Positions 33,071 through 47,000 of a stretch of DNA of 64,000 nt are shown one piece after another. This DNA comes from Aquatica leii. Lineage: Eukaryota; Arthropoda; Insecta; Coleoptera; Lampyridae. The notes under the pieces are model-generated. The model made no database searches, was not told where the DNA came from, and saw nothing but the letters and a program-made list of their open reading frames with translations. The stretch covers positions 57,985,505 through 58,049,504 of the forward strand of contig CM069436.1 in the NCBI GenBank assembly GCA_035610365.1, given 5' to 3'. The position numbers and the translations under genes were made by a program. Each line of letters begins with the position of its first letter. Position 1 is the stretch's first letter.

Positions 33071-34104
33071 TTTACATAGTGTACAAGCATTTTTGAAATT
33101 TATGATTTTAAATGAATTTTAGACTGAAGAATTCCATATTGAGTAGTAGGACAACTTAAAAAATTAAAACAAGCCAAAATTCAAAATTGGTTAGTTAGTG
33201 ATGGGCGAAATATCGTTACCGGTGACTTTGTTGCTGTTACTTGTTGATTACTATAATATCAGCGACTAATAAAATAAAAAATTAGTTACCGATGATTTCG
33301 TAACTACTGCACGATTATTGGTCAAATTAACTTTTTCATTGTCTACGTTAAGTCAAAATTTTAACAATTTTTTCTTGGTTTAAATACGATTATCTTACAA
33401 GTGATGTCAGTCTATTATAAAAATAACAGTAGTTTGAAAATAACCGTTGCTAATTCACAGTGACCAAAAAAATAGCCCATTACTAGTTAAGGTGAGATAA
33501 CAATGATGTCGATTTCCAAATTATGACAAAAGAAAGATGGGTTGAATTGAACAAACCTCCATCATATCTGCTACATTACAAAGAGGAATATCAAAAATTA
33601 GTGTCAACAGTGCAGTAGCAAATCTAATGGTATCTCATAGTAAAGTGTTTAATGTCGCAAATAAGTTGTTGGCGTATTTTGACCAACGAAAAGAAACATA
33701 TCTAAACTCTGTTTTTAACAAAAAATAAAAGAAGAAATAAGAATGAATATGCTTAAAACCAAAAAAAAAACAAATGAACTGTCGAATGTTTTTTTATGTA
33801 AGCAATATTTTTAATATTTCTTATGTCCGACTGAATGATAAAGTTCGCCTTAGGGTGTAGTTTTGCGGATATAAAGTACCTCTTTATAGTACTAGTAAAA
33901 CAAAGTAACTTTATTTTACTTTATTGCTTTTTCCGTTTTACTACAGCATCAGAACAAAAGGTTACTCATAAGATATCTTACCTAAGATCTTATTTGCAAA
34001 AGTAATTTTTGTATTTTCACTATCTTTTATGTAACCCTTTGCCACTGAGCTGAGCTACGCCTACCCTTTATATAACAAATAAATCTCCAGTCCAGACTAT
34101 TTGG
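33071..34104. other. Non-coding stretch
   Basis: Nothing recognised. Repeated GTTAC/GTAAC and CGATT patches around 33200-33310 suggest repeat DNA but no paired ends were found. Confidence 0.35.
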
Positions 34105-34440
34105 CAACCACAGCAGGCACACCATCAATTTTGTATGGGATGGAGTATTTTTCTTTATAGTTTATCTAAAATTTCTGCAGTGTTGTTTCAGTAGCCCATG
34201 TTTCTAGACTGCCAAACGTTTTCTCGTAGTCCACAAATGCTACCTATAGCAGTAGGTTATATTTTGTTCTCCTTTCTCTCAATATTTTGACCGTATACAG
34301 ATATTCGTAGGTACTGTATGTTAGTTTAAAAACGGCTTGCTCCTTTGGTTGATAATAGTCTAGTTTATTAGATAATTGTTTTGTTATAATCTTAGATGGG
34401 CTTCTAGTGTTCCAGTTTTGCGTATTCAATTCAATTTTTG
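34105..34440 (-). pseudogene. LINE reverse transcriptase N-terminal fragment (RTE/BovB-like)
   Basis: The minus strand gives SPSKIITKQLSNKLDYYQPK and EQAVFKLTYSTYEYLYTVKI, the ITxRLxxxLDxxQPxEQAGFRxGYST block of the RT fingers. After a stop comes VAFVDYEKTFGSLETWATET, the AFVDFEKAFDSV catalytic block in which the Asp of AFD is now Gly. Translation then fades before the YADD region, which is missing. The copy is truncated at both ends and its polymerase core is damaged. Confidence 0.7.
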
Positions 34441-34444
34441 ACCT

Positions 34445-37400
34445 CCAAAGTCTATAAGGCGGCCAAAAATTTACTACGTTTCTGTAAATAACAATTTATG
34501 TTTAGTTAGGTCAAAATTTATTTTTCAAATATTATATACGTTTTATTGTATACTAATCAATATTGGTTTCTTATAATATCTTTAAGCTATACAATTTACT
34601 AAATTTATCAACAATAATTATTAGACTGCTAAGCATAGGTTGTATTTATTAGGAATTTATTTAATTTTGCTTGGAGTTCTGTATCGAGTTTTACTATGTG
34701 CATAAATTTGATTTTTGTGTTCAAACAAAATGTAACGCAAAGCAATTAGATTTTTTTACTCGGTTGTTAATAGTTTACAATGCTAAATGCTTTTGTCAAA
34801 GAACATGTAGTTAGATAACTATGTTTATTGTTTAGTTAGTTAACATTCATGTAAAATAATGTAGCTAAATTCAGTTTTTACTGTGTTTAAAGTACATAAG
34901 TATAATTTATGACAGCATTACATTACATTTTGCAATGCTCTAAGGATTAAATAAAAACTTGTTCAGTTTAAACTTTGCTTTGAAAATAACTGGTTTAAAC
35001 ACATGTTATGTCTGTAAAATTTAATTTATTTATTTTATATATTTGCTTTCATTAACTTCTTGATGGAACTTAATTTGTTTTAGTTAGGTTTTTATTAACT
35101 TCAGCTAATATATTAGCAGTACTTTACATGCACGTATTATTTATTGAAAAGTTCATAGTAAGTATATTATAAAAATAAATCTTTGATAAATTATTAATAA
35201 CAATAACAATAAATTTTAAGGAACTTTTAGAAAAATTTATTTTAAGAGAACAATTGGCTTCTAATAGTTGTTAGTATTAGAAAACATTTTTTTTTTACAA
35301 AAACGTATTTATTTGACAACGTTTTGATCATTTATTTCTAATGTATGTTTTAATCTGTTTTAAAAAGTTAGTAAAAAAACTAAAAATGTTATTGATTACA
35401 AAGAAAGCAACAAATTAAAATATTAAAAAAAGAAGTTTATCAGTATTTATCAAATAAGTTGTTTAATGGTATAACTGAAAATTACTTACAAACGCAATAT
35501 CAAAGTAAAATTTGAGTGATTGTATATATTTTACACCTAAAATCCAATATTTTATACTAATATTTAAACAGTGTTTTATATATTTTATTCAAAGTAAAAT
35601 AGAAGAAAAAAAGTTGTATTTTCACGTTTTGTAGTTTGCACAAGCAAATAAAATTTAAATCGGCCGATTTCCCTAATTCAACAATAATCGTTTCTTCTAT
35701 TTTGTCACATATAATAATTTTTATTTCATACTTGAGTATTTCTATTGATATAATTTATTTTACAAATGTAAAAAATTATTAAGACTATTAAATAATAATT
35801 AACTTAGATAAATTATTCCAATTCTGTTGTTAATACAATTTCTCTGTACTTAAGTTTATTTGATTTCAATTATAAAAAAACAAATTGATACAAAAGACTA
35901 TTTTTAATTAAGTAATTTATGCATTTAAATAATATGAAACAGTATGTTCATTACTTTGATTTCGGTTTTAATCTTATCTCATTTAGAATAATTTTGTTAA
36001 TAAAAAAGAAACTAATCAGTAGTAGATGAAAAATGTATTTAATTCTCTTTTTACTTTGACGAATAAAAGGGATCTTTTAATTTGCCACTAGGGGACGTGT
36101 TTTGTTGAGATTGCGAGACTCCCTAGGCGAGAAGAGTTATTTTAAATTGAAACTACGCACAATATTTAATAGTATACGTGGAATACTTAATGAGTTTATT
36201 TCTGGAGATAGTGATAAAGTTGTGTAAGTCGTTATAAGCTCAACATTTTTAAATACTGGAATAAATTAATTAGTAGTTGATTAATAATTAACTGTGTGAG
36301 TAATATTTAACGCAACTCGTGTCTACTAATTTAATATTTATTCTTTAATGTATAATTTAAAAACAATTGTAAAACTAAATAAAATGATTTTGTACAAACG
36401 GTTGTTTACACTTTTGTCAAACATTATTTCTGCTTATTTTTTAGGATTTTTTTTACTCCGTTTCGCTTAATTACGTTTTTATGTTTCCAATTTAAAATTT
36501 GATTTAAGACAATTAAATAAATTGCGTATTCATTTTAATTTTAATCATTTAAATGGGTAATAAAATATATTTGTATTTATTTTGATTGCAAAGGCAATGT
36601 TTTCCAAAAACCGTTTTATCCAATCAAAATTTTTAACAATATTACAAAATGAATATTTATTATTTTATTAGTGAGTTGAAATTACCATAAAGTGGTAGCA
36701 TCATTTGTTATAATTAACAATACTATTTATAAACTTGCATTCTGTAAAACAATATTTAATAATTTAATCTTTGAAGATTACTGCATTAAATGCATTTCGT
36801 AATTAATATTTATTTATGTTTATTGTGTTGTTATTGATTACATATTTTTTATTTACTACGGTAATTTTTTTACTAATACTGATATTTAGTGTTTATCAAT
36901 ACTCTATCTCTTATTGATATTGTAACGAATTTTAAAACTAATTTATTTATAACGAAATATTTACACGTTTATAACTACACGAACTAATTAAATCTAACGA
37001 TATTTAAGAAATATACTTACACTAATTTATATATTACAATCACGCGAAAAATAATGTCCGCAGATAACTTTTGTTTATCTTAAACTGACACTTGTTTACA
37101 TTAAAGGCACGTTTAAACTCCGTTATATTTATCTCAAACACACGCGTTAATCACTTATTTGTTCAAACATCTTTTTAATACTTCCGACTTCGAATAACTA
37201 ACTTGTGATTCGTTGGAACGCTTTTATACATTTCCACTATTTTTCGAGAATTTTCTACATCCTTTGGTAAACGTTCCAGAAGTTGACAATAAGTTTGTGA
37301 ACAAATATTTTTTTAGTTTTGACAGATTTTTCAATAAAATTGTGAGTGTGTTCAATTTTTATTTATGCCAATTACAACATTATAATTTTAAAAAACATTA

Positions 37401-37500
37401 TTTAGTGTGAAAACAATAACTGAAATTAAAAGAACAACTAGTATTGCCTGAAAAAACAAAATTTTAAGCTTCTTCATTAGGCCTTAGTACTACAGCAGTA
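34445..37500. other. Long AT-rich stretch without genes
   Basis: No coding frame, terminal repeats or RNA gene supported. A GC-richer patch at 36085-36135 has no recognisable translation. The frame at 37213-37410 is Phe-rich and unrecognised. Confidence 0.5.
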
Positions 37501-37541
37501 GAGATCTCTTTTTTTTGTAACCGAAGGTTAATTACAATTTT

Positions 37542-39212
37542 CTAATGTTCAAATTGAGATTGAAGCACTTTCGGTTGAATTAAAAAGTTGTTTGGAAATC
37601 TTAATTTTTTTACTAATAGATTGTTCAACATGTTGCTCTGCCGCTGCGGACGATTTCCAACCCCTTTTTCTACTTCGCTGGGCCTTTCAGGCACTATACC
37701 AATATTAAGGATTTTGCATATATCTTGCAAATTGGGCGATGTAAAGTAAACGTATTAATTCGTAGCTGCAACCAAGGTTTTACTAACTGTTCCCTCAAAT
37801 TAAATATGTATATCATTCTAGACATAGATTTTTCTCCACGTTTATTTATTTGCAGCAATGTTTATCAGATCATAAAATACGCACATCGGCCGTCTTCTAG
37901 TTTTACAACCACAGTTTATATTGGAGCACATTTGGCCAAATGTATCTACTCTAAATTTGGTTTCATTATAAAAGTGTATCATTGTTGTTTTCTTTGTTAT
38001 TCTGTTTAAACTTCTATCGGTATGTATAGTTGGTAGTAAAATAACTAGCTTCCTATTCTTTTTTTTTGATAAACACGATATCAGAGTTTTTTGTTGGTCA
38101 AAACAATAAATCGGTGTTTGTTGTTGTCAACTTGTAAGGAGACTGTAGGAGTTGCTGCCATATATGTTTTTTGTCAAATTTTTGATATAACAAATACTTA
38201 AGGTTAAATGGAGTGCCTTTTCTTAAAGATGGTTCAGCATCAACTATGTATTTTGAAGCTACATAACATAACTAACTTGATGCCATATTTGGGTGGATTA
38301 TTTGAAGTAAACATGCGAAATTTGTATCTTCCTTTGAATGATAAAAGTTGTTTGTCCAAAGTCCTGTAGCTGGATGGAGTATATGAAGATCTATAAATGG
38401 CAACAAATTGCTCCCAAATGTTTTGTATTTGAGCAAATTTGTAAACTTGTCTTTGGTCAATTCTAGTTTGCTTATTATCAAAACATAAACAATCAAACCA
38501 AAATAAAAATCGATCACTACTCATTGTAGCCCTATAAATATTTTCCGATAGTATTGAGTCAAACATTTGTTTGCGTTTATGTGGTTGTCAGTAGACCAAT
38601 TAGTTCAATTACTTCTTCTTTGCATGTCTTTGAATTAGTCAGCGTTTTTGTTTTATAAGAGCCTAATTTTAAAATAATTTGCTTGTTTGTATGAATCACA
38701 ATCTTCTGTAACATATTATCACTCAAAAAATTTTTGAAGCAACTTTCTGGTGTCAGCATATAGAAAGCAGGTCCTTTGTCCCTAAGAACAAAATGAATTA
38801 CGTTTCTAGCAGGAACTCTCGTTTGTCGTTGCGGTTCTATCGTAGACCATCTGTGACCATTTTTATCTTTCAATTGAGGTTTTTTGAGGACAATAATATG
38901 CTTCAAGTTCTTAGCTATTAAAGACAGCAACATGTTACCTGGTTTGTCGTCACTGTCCAAAACAAATATATTACAATTTCCAGCTTGTGTTGTTTGGTTA
39001 ATTGATTGAATAAAATAATTTTTAGTTGCTTGATTTTTATCTGCGGAATTTTTATCATCCCTTGGAACTCTTTCTTCCACTTCGCATAAATCTTCTTCAT
39101 TTTCGCTTACGGTTGTTTAGGTTTCTGCGTCACCGTTATCTTCTTTATTTATTAGTTTATTTGCTTTAGCTTCTAATTCGGCTTGTGTTAGTTATTTCTT
39201 AGAAAACGTCAT
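37542..39212 (-). pseudogene. piggyBac-like transposase pseudogene
   Basis: From ATG 39212: MTFSKK-stop-LTQAELEAKA (typical PGBD start), an acidic stretch (SENEEDLCEVEERVP), GHRWSTIEPQRQTRVPARNV then IHFVLRDKGPAF, FLSDNMLQKIVIHTNKQI, VIELIGLL, IYRATMSSDRFLFWFDCLCF, DQRQVYKFAQIQNIW, YTPSSYRTLDKQLLSFKGR (the TIDEMLVPFRGR block) and KYGIKLVMLCSFKIHS. After frameshifts come RKLVILLPTIHTD, VDTFGQMC (the GGVDxxDQ block), a KTRRRPMCVFYDLINIAA block and a tail to 37542. piggyBac enzymes insert at TTAA. The length matches the family. The two central catalytic Asp blocks are hard to place; the gene is dead. Inverted ends and TTAA duplications were not identified. Confidence 0.85.
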
Positions 39213-39626
39213 AAGTGAATTCTAGAAACTAACCTACAAAGTTAAATTGATACATCGTAATAATTTAGATTTTACTTAACGGGTCTAAATACTAAACATT
39301 TGTTTAGGAAGCGACTTTAACGTTACACAAATAGTAAACACTCGTAAAATTGACGAAAAACACTCAATAACTCAACGAAAAATTAATTTACGCTAAATTC
39401 TTCTCATATACATCTTGTCTGCAACAAAATTGCCAGATATTAAAATTAACTCGCAGCTTGGGCAAGCGGAAGTATCCGAGTTTATCGAATCGGACACGAG
39501 TCGTAAATTTTATTACCGTTTATTGTTTTGGGTTACTAACCTGACGTTGTTTAAGTTTATGATAGTCAACGGAACCACCAAAAGTAAAATTAAAAATATA
39601 TATATTTTATTTCAACTATTCTCAAC
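39213..39626. other. Non-coding stretch
   Basis: Probably the 5' part of the piggyBac-like copy plus unassigned DNA. The plus-strand frame at 39415-39645 is unrecognised. Confidence 0.35.
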
Positions 39627-41139
39627 CCCAAGCAACATTTTGTAACCGTGGTTACGTTGTAACCAGTTGCAAATTAGTAACATTAGCACCATGGTAAATA
39701 AACCGTTGCAGCAACGTAGCAGCAACTTTCGTAATTTACTGAGGTTTTAAATCTATTACAGAAATAACCATTTTACAACTATGGTTATAAGTAAGTTTTT
39801 TTTAAACCCTTATGTAACTACAGTGTCAATTTAGTGACATTAAAACCTTCATTACGGTTTCGAGTGTAACAGTCTTGAAACTATGGTTACAAGTGTGAAT
39901 TTCTAAAACTACACTACAGTGTTAATCTATACTTTCAAACAGCAACAGAAGAAGTGCATTTTACGAGATTTTTATAAAACACATAGTCCATTATCATTAT
40001 CCAATAAACAGTACCGAAAGTGTTTCTAATTCAAAACTACGTAAGTACAATTATTGCTATATATTATATTACTATAATTTTAATCGTGCATTTAAACTAC
40101 TGTTTCTAATTTAATTAACGTTGAAGAATTAGTTGCCAATTATAAGTAAGCAAATTTTAAATTGATTTTATTTTCTTCTAGGATAAAATAGAATTTGATT
40201 GCAAGGACATTACAATATTACACACAGTGATCAGAACGTGTAAATTAGATCGCCAATGCGAACACCTATAATCTTTGAAAAAAACAGTCGAGATTATGAT
40301 CATTGAACCGATTATAATTGCACATGTGCATTTGTAGCCTAATACAAATATTTAACTAAGAATTACGTAGACGCATTAAACTATAACATGTGAGGAATAT
40401 CTTAATCCGCCATGGTCTTTTAACACAAAGACATTTTTCTCTTAACAAAATTTATGCATTTACTATTTACAAAATTTATAAATAATAGACATAATCCGCT
40501 TTTCTTGAAAATTTGCTGTAAAAACCTGTTTACTAGTACCTACCTGCAACAGATGTAAAAATTCTTTTATTGTATCTTTTTTATTTGAATTTAGTTCTAT
40601 AAGAAACTATAAAAAATTAAATAATGTACATTTATTATAACTTTTTATATATCTGTATCTTTTTATGAATATATTTTTATCTCTACTTTTGTTTTAATTT
40701 TTATGATGCAGTTAGTAACTAAAATCTTGGATAAGTTGCTTAACAAAAGCGGTTATAAAGTAGTTTCAAATAATGGTAATAAGCATGTTTTCAAAACAGT
40801 TACATAGCAGTTGCTGTAAACGGTAACTACAATCTTACAAATCAATTACAAAACCGTGATGATAAACCATTACAGAAACGATTCAGAATAGGTAAACATG
40901 ATTTGTAAAAAACCGTCATAGCAACGCTGCAAAACAGTTACAAAGTAGTAATTGCAACGGTTTCAGACACGTTGTAAAACGGTTATAATATTACTGCAGT
41001 TGCCTTGCAACTGACCAAATCCGGTATTGACAACGTATCAGGAAAGACTCAGCAACTATTCTGTAACTAAATACCTTACTGAAACCATAGTTGCAAGAGA
41101 GTTTTACAACCGTTTTGTAACTGATTTTTGCTACTTGGG
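39627..41139. mobile_element. 1.5-kb non-autonomous element with GTTACAA-rich ends
   Basis: CCCAAGCAACATTTTGTAAC (39627) and the inverted CCCAAGTAGCAAAAATCAGT (ending 41139) mark the ends. Inside each end lie dozens of related short motifs such as GTTACAAA, GTTGCAA, GGTTGTAA and CGGTTTCAG (39640-39910 and 40740-41139). The middle is AT-rich with no transposase. No convincing target duplication was found, so the limits rest on the inverted ends and the repeat clusters alone. The terminal CCCAAG resembles the CCCAG of the 17665-18948 element. Confidence 0.55.
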
Positions 41140-41141
41140 AC

Positions 41142-43129
41142 GATATCTCTAACGACGTAAATCGTGATACTAAGCAATTTATAAAAAAGTTATTTCTAAT
41201 TCGATAGATCAATTTTGAGCAAAACTTAAATTTTGTTTTCTGTACCAGTTCGTAGTAATTATCCAGCACTTTTTTTAACTTAAAAATATTTATTTTAAGC
41301 TACCTGTTAACTAGATGTGCTTAAATTTTAATAGAGGTGATTAATTCTTTTAGAAAATTATTTTTAAATGAATTAAATTTATTTATTTATTTGTTTTCTT
41401 ATTCTATGTTGTTTACTATGCGTATATATATCATCAATATTTTTCTTGAAATTTTATTTTTACTATATTATGCAAGGAAATGAATTTGTACCGGTCCTAC
41501 TTTTAGAGCTTTGCGCATATGCAAATAAATAAATTAAAAGTTTTGGCTTAAACAGCGTTTATTAAAATGTATTTGTTTAATACATTATTTTTTTAACTTT
41601 GTTTTTTTTTTGTTAATAAAAAGACTGACACAGCATTAAAACGTTGGCATTTTTTCTCAGTTGATAATACTACTATCTAACAAGGCAATATCAAAAGCAG
41701 CAAAAATATTGTTTTTACATCTACATTATTAGAACCGTTCTCGTATTGCGTTGTCTTTGATTTTGTTTCTTTTAAAAAAACAAAAAATCTTTTAAAGTGC
41801 TATATTACTATTGATAAAACAAATAATGACGCAAACGAAAACTTACCAAACAAATTAGCAACTTTATTTATAGCAAATGCCCTAGTCAATATTGATAAAT
41901 AATAACTTATTTACTACATTGTATTAACACCTTTTGAAATATTTACACCAACAAGTTAACCTATCAATAAACTTAATAGTAAATGTTAACGCAAGATAAT
42001 TGTGTTTTTTGTTTGATTAAATTACAAAATATTGGTTTATTACACAATCTTTGTAGACAAACAAAGAATAAATTATGATATAATTGAGTATTCTCATAAC
42101 TTTGCTTTAGAGATTTTACTACATGGATTAGTTTAAAAATTATTTTGCAAGAAAATTCGTTTAACACGGTAAAACTTTTTAAGTTGCACACAATACTATT
42201 ATCGTCTGTATATTAAACTTTTTTCGTTTAACCACATAGACAAAGTCACACCTGTCACAATAAAATAAAAGAAAAAGAAGTTGAGCAAAAACACATTTTA
42301 ACTAAATGGTTCGGCTGCAATAATGAAATTTTTAACATATATATATTTATTTATTAACACAGTTAATTAATCTTATTTATATATTTTTATTAATTTTTAT
42401 ATGGAAATAGTAATAGCAAAACTTATTTCTACATGCGGAAACAATACAAACTACGTACCTTCCTAATAACGATCCATATTTCATTGTACATTCGGATACG
42501 ACATGAAAAGTTATTACAATTTTAAAGTCATTTGTTATTAAGCATACCTAATAAGTTTACCGAGATTTAATTTATTTCTGTAATCACATAACAACCATTT
42601 CATTTTGTTCAGGAAAAACATGTTTCCTGTTAATTATTTTAATAGGACTAAATACAATCATCAAATTGTGTATAACTATACGTTTTACGTTTGAGGCTGC
42701 TTAAATATAATTTTTTTGAATATATTTGTAACGCTAATGACAATGTCGTTACGGTTATAAGAAAATCTCATTCGTTTATGTAATATTTATAAACAAATAT
42801 ATACGCAACAAGGTTAATAATATAATTCTACATAAACAATGTAAATATGTAAAAATGGTTGCATATCTAAAAAAGAACAAAACTAGAAAGAAGACATGAA
42901 AACTATTAAAATATGAATAGTCGCAAATAGAACTTTACCATAAAATTAAGTAGAAGAAGAAAATGTCAAAAAAACATTAAAAATGATTTCAAAAATTATT
43001 TTACTTACTGTATTAAAATAAACGAAATTTTAAATTTGCGGATGTACTCGAAAATATTTCGTTTGTTAAAGCGTCGCATGATTTATCTATTTAGTTTGCT
43101 GACACTGTTTTAAACATAATTTAAAAAGG
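41142..43129. other. AT-rich non-coding stretch
   Basis: Nothing supported; frames at 41973-42191 and similar are low-complexity. Confidence 0.5.
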
Positions 43130-44000
43130 TGCAGCGTTATATAATACAGCATCTTCTTTTTAGTGTCTTCTTACAGAGGTTGACAAATCAATTGCGCAAA
43201 TCCTTCAACCATGAGTTCTGTCTACGGCCAGCTAATCTTTTTCCTCTAATTTTTTCTCAATTATCAGGTGGAGACTCTCATACCGCTCACCTTACATTAT
43301 ACGATCTAAATATTAAAGTTTTCTGTCCTTCGTTGTCACGAATTTTTTATTATTTCACATTCGTTCTAGGATCTTTAGATTGAGCTTATGCCCTACTCAG
43401 AAGAGCATTTAAGCATATGCGTACATTTCAAATTCATCTATTCGTTTTTTTTGTGTTTATATTAAGGATCCAGCTCTGATATCCATATTTGAAGACATAA
43501 AAAACGTAGCACCGTAGTACAGAGTCCAAGGTTAAGGTTGCAGTTTGTCAGTAGTGTCCTCATGTTTTAAAGGGCTTTCTGTGCTTGCCTCAGAGTAAAG
43601 ATTTTCGCACGCCTCGTTTTATTACTATTTTTTTTATGCATGTTCTTTATTTCTAGTTGTTGCTGTTTGATGCTAGTATAGTTTGCTTATGATGTTTACA
43701 TAAGCATCAATCTCAGTTGATTTGAGGATTTCTTAGTTTTTGAGGCGACACGCAGCCGAAAGCTTTTATATAGTCAATGAAACATACAAGTATATTAACG
43801 TTTATATCCTTACATCTATGAGCTAGCACCTTTAGTAGGAAAAAAGTTTTCATTCCGTTCTTGAAGTCGAACTGTGAATGGTCAATATAACATTTTTATA
43901 TATCCGGGTATGATCAACGCGTCAAAATACCTTCAGAAAGTGTGACATTAAACTTTTGAGGTTATAAGTTTTAGTATTCCTTTTAAAGTTTTTTTGCGTG
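43130..44000 (-). pseudogene. LINE ORF2 remnant with internal RT deletion
   Basis: Minus-strand blocks in order: VLAHRCKDINVNILVCFIDY then IKAFGCVSPQKLRNPQIN (the CFIDYEKAFDxVxHxxL block, Asp changed to Gly), a LYxHQTATTRN patch and RGVR, at which point the sequence jumps past the YADD region. It resumes with LTNCNLNL, LRCYVFYVFKYGYQSWILNI (the CYVxSVLLYGxExWTL block), NTKKTNR, and further on a DRKL...YLDRIM block (KLEYLGHIMR), GERYESLHLIIE and GKRLAGRRTELMVE (GRRRxSWLxxLR). The order is perfect for an RTE/CR1-like ORF2 end, and the missing catalytic centre is a deletion in this copy. The plus-strand frame 43129-43383 is antisense. Confidence 0.75.
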
Positions 44001-47000
44001 TCATACTTCATCTTTTGTAATTTTGGAAGCTTCTTTGTAGTTTTTCTCTGGATGTAGTTGTGAGTTCAGTCATATGTCGGTGAATAAGTTTCTGATATAA
44101 TCTGTCAACTAACTGTCAGTGTTTTGATGTTATTGTGCACCTTGAAGAGATCGTGTTTTTGCTAAAACGTTTCTATCTTATTGCATTTGTCTTCCACCCA
44201 AGACTTTTTGGCTTCTATGCATTTTGTGTGAATGTTCCTGTTGAGTTCGGATTGTAATATATTTTTGTTAACCGGCTTCTGCTGTTTTCGATCATTCTCG
44301 AGTGTTAGAATACAGCATAAGGCAACTTAAAACACAAATATATATCTGAAAAAATCAACAGTTAATATTGACACTTATGTGAATAATAAAATTAAACTCA
44401 AAAACGAACTTTAAAAAAAATAATTTTTTAAACACAAAAGATTATCATCTGGGTTTTAAGTGTTTTTCATGGTAATAAATTAATAAGTACATTGTGAAAT
44501 GTAATTTTGTAGAAAATAAAACAAAGAAAGCAGACAATATTTATTTTATGTGTTAAGATTACATTTTCCACTTTGACAACAATTTAATGGCTTAAAAAAA
44601 TTTGAGTTGCAAGAACTGAATTGTTAGTGTAAGAATAAATTTGACGTTTAAAAAAATTGTATAACGTACGTGCTAGAAATAGTAAAATTCTATTTGAAAT
44701 ACTACATATACTGCAAAACTGAGTAACTTGCTGCTCTAAGCAATTTCGCATACGTTAAATTTATGCCTCCACCGCACGTCAATTGCAAAAAGACGTATTG
44801 CATAATTCATAACTACCTGTAATTTTGTTTTGCATCGTAGAGTAATTAATTGATGTACAGTTTGTATTGATTAGAACTGCTTCAACTTACTACACGATTA
44901 ATTAATTACTTTGCTAACAAAGTTTATTTTGAAAATATATTCTGTTATAGAATGTAAGTCTTTGACATTATATGTTCTTTAATTAAATTTGTTTGTGTTA
45001 ATAATTTGTAAATTGTTTTAGAACTTGTTTGTATTAGTTGCTACTAATTAACAGTAAACAGGATTGCATTAGTAGTAGTATAAAAACGTATATAAGTTTT
45101 GGAAGTTTGAGATTGGAATAACTCATCTATTGGTTAAGTGCACATCTTATCTGTGCAAAAATAATTATATACCAAGATTGAGAAAGAACACTTTTCTTGT
45201 GCCAGAGGTACCAAAACAAATATATTTCATTATTACCTATAAATTCTGCATTACGATTTCAATTTTTAGAATTCTAAGTATTGATGAAAGAAACACGATA
45301 AATAAAAAGTAAAATGGCATTATTTCACGTTAAATACTACTTGCTGTCACTACTATATAATTTACTATCTGTATAATTGATTGACATGGCTCATCTGTAA
45401 TCAATTTCCCACATTGGTTGCTATATTGTGATACATGTTTTTCTCATTTTGCTGGCGTTACTTGTAAATTTGCAACACTGATTAGGCTCCAACTTTTCAT
45501 GCTATGAACATTTTTAATTTCTTTTAAAGCAATTGTCTAAAATATATTTTACAGTGGTCACAATCTTAATTTCGTAATTTTGCTCTTGTTTGCAATACTT
45601 TCTGCTATTTGGCCATGCTATTTTGATCTCAACATATTAACTACTTTGAATAGTTTCGATTTTAACTAATATCCTTCATAAATATATCTTTGGACTGTTG
45701 CCGTTCTTTAATCTTAATCTTAAATCTGTTTTTCTTGCTGTGACGTGATGCGTTGTTCACCACAACAGTTTTTTGGGAAGTCTTCTTGTACTATCAACAA
45801 ATATATTATCTATTGGGGCAAGTTTTCATTATTGTTCACTTTTTTTAATATAGTTTTTATTTACTTTCACAAACAATTTGTTACAAGCTTCTTGTTGTTT
45901 ACGGACCTTGCACGACAAACTCGTAATAGAATTTAAATAATTGCTACTCAAAGAGAGGCACCCCTCCAAGTAACAAGAATTTTTATGGGTGCTAGGTATA
46001 CGTTTTGCTGATGCAACTTCTGTTTGATCACCACTGGAGTTTTGAAGTTTGCAATAAAAGGTCCGTAATATCGGAGGGAAGAGGAATTAATCAAAATACA
46101 ATTAACAACAAATTAGGTTTACTTATCTTCCACAAGTCAATCAAATTAGGTATGAAATTTGTACACACAAGAAATTAACTTACTTTACATTAGTTGTCAA
46201 CTTCGACTATAAAAATCCCGGAAACTTTGGCATTTCACAATACGTCCATATACTTGATAACGTTATAATTTTTTTTTCAATTAATTAAATGTAAATTGAC
46301 ATCAGCATGCGACAAAATTTTTTTAGACAATCATTAAGAAAAAAAAAACATGTTATGAAAATTACTTAAGTTATAATCTAATAAATCGTGAATATCACCG
46401 TAAATGACAAGATCTACCGCAAACAGTAACAAAATCTGACTTACCTAAATCCGGTGTTGAACATTAACAAAACGTTTTCCTAATGACTCACCTGTAATTA
46501 AACTGACCAATAATCATGTCAATATAGCGACTCACAAAAAACTTGATTTTCTACAAAAGAATAATGTAACAATTATTTAAAAAAACCCAATTTCATTGTA
46601 TGCTGGTATCATGTGTAATTATTTTTCTTAAGAGTATCAAAATCTATGCTTCGTAAGAACAGAATCAATCACCGATGTCCTATGATAACTACCTTGGGTT
46701 TATCATAGAGCAGTTGATTATTTGATTGATGCTTCGTTGTTGAATATTTCCAAAATAGATATGATAGGTCTTCAAAGTTTTTGCAAACCACCAAAAGAGT
46801 GCTTTGCAAGTTTAAACCTTTATATCTAACAGATAGTGGCTACAAAATCAATATGAAAATTACATTAATTTGGAAACGAATTCAAAAAGTTTACTCTGCG
46901 TTGAATAAATATTTAATTAAAAATGTTTCCAAAAATACATATTACCACGACAAATGGTTGTTTGAAGAAAATTTTATTCATCAATATTCATGATTTATCA

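Noticed and set aside
36085..36135. Small conserved exon in a GC-richer patch
   Set aside because: No frame with matching splice sites was convincing on either strand.
37460..37490. Hammerhead-like GGCCTAATGAAG on the minus strand
   Set aside because: No GAAAC follows within a reasonable distance.
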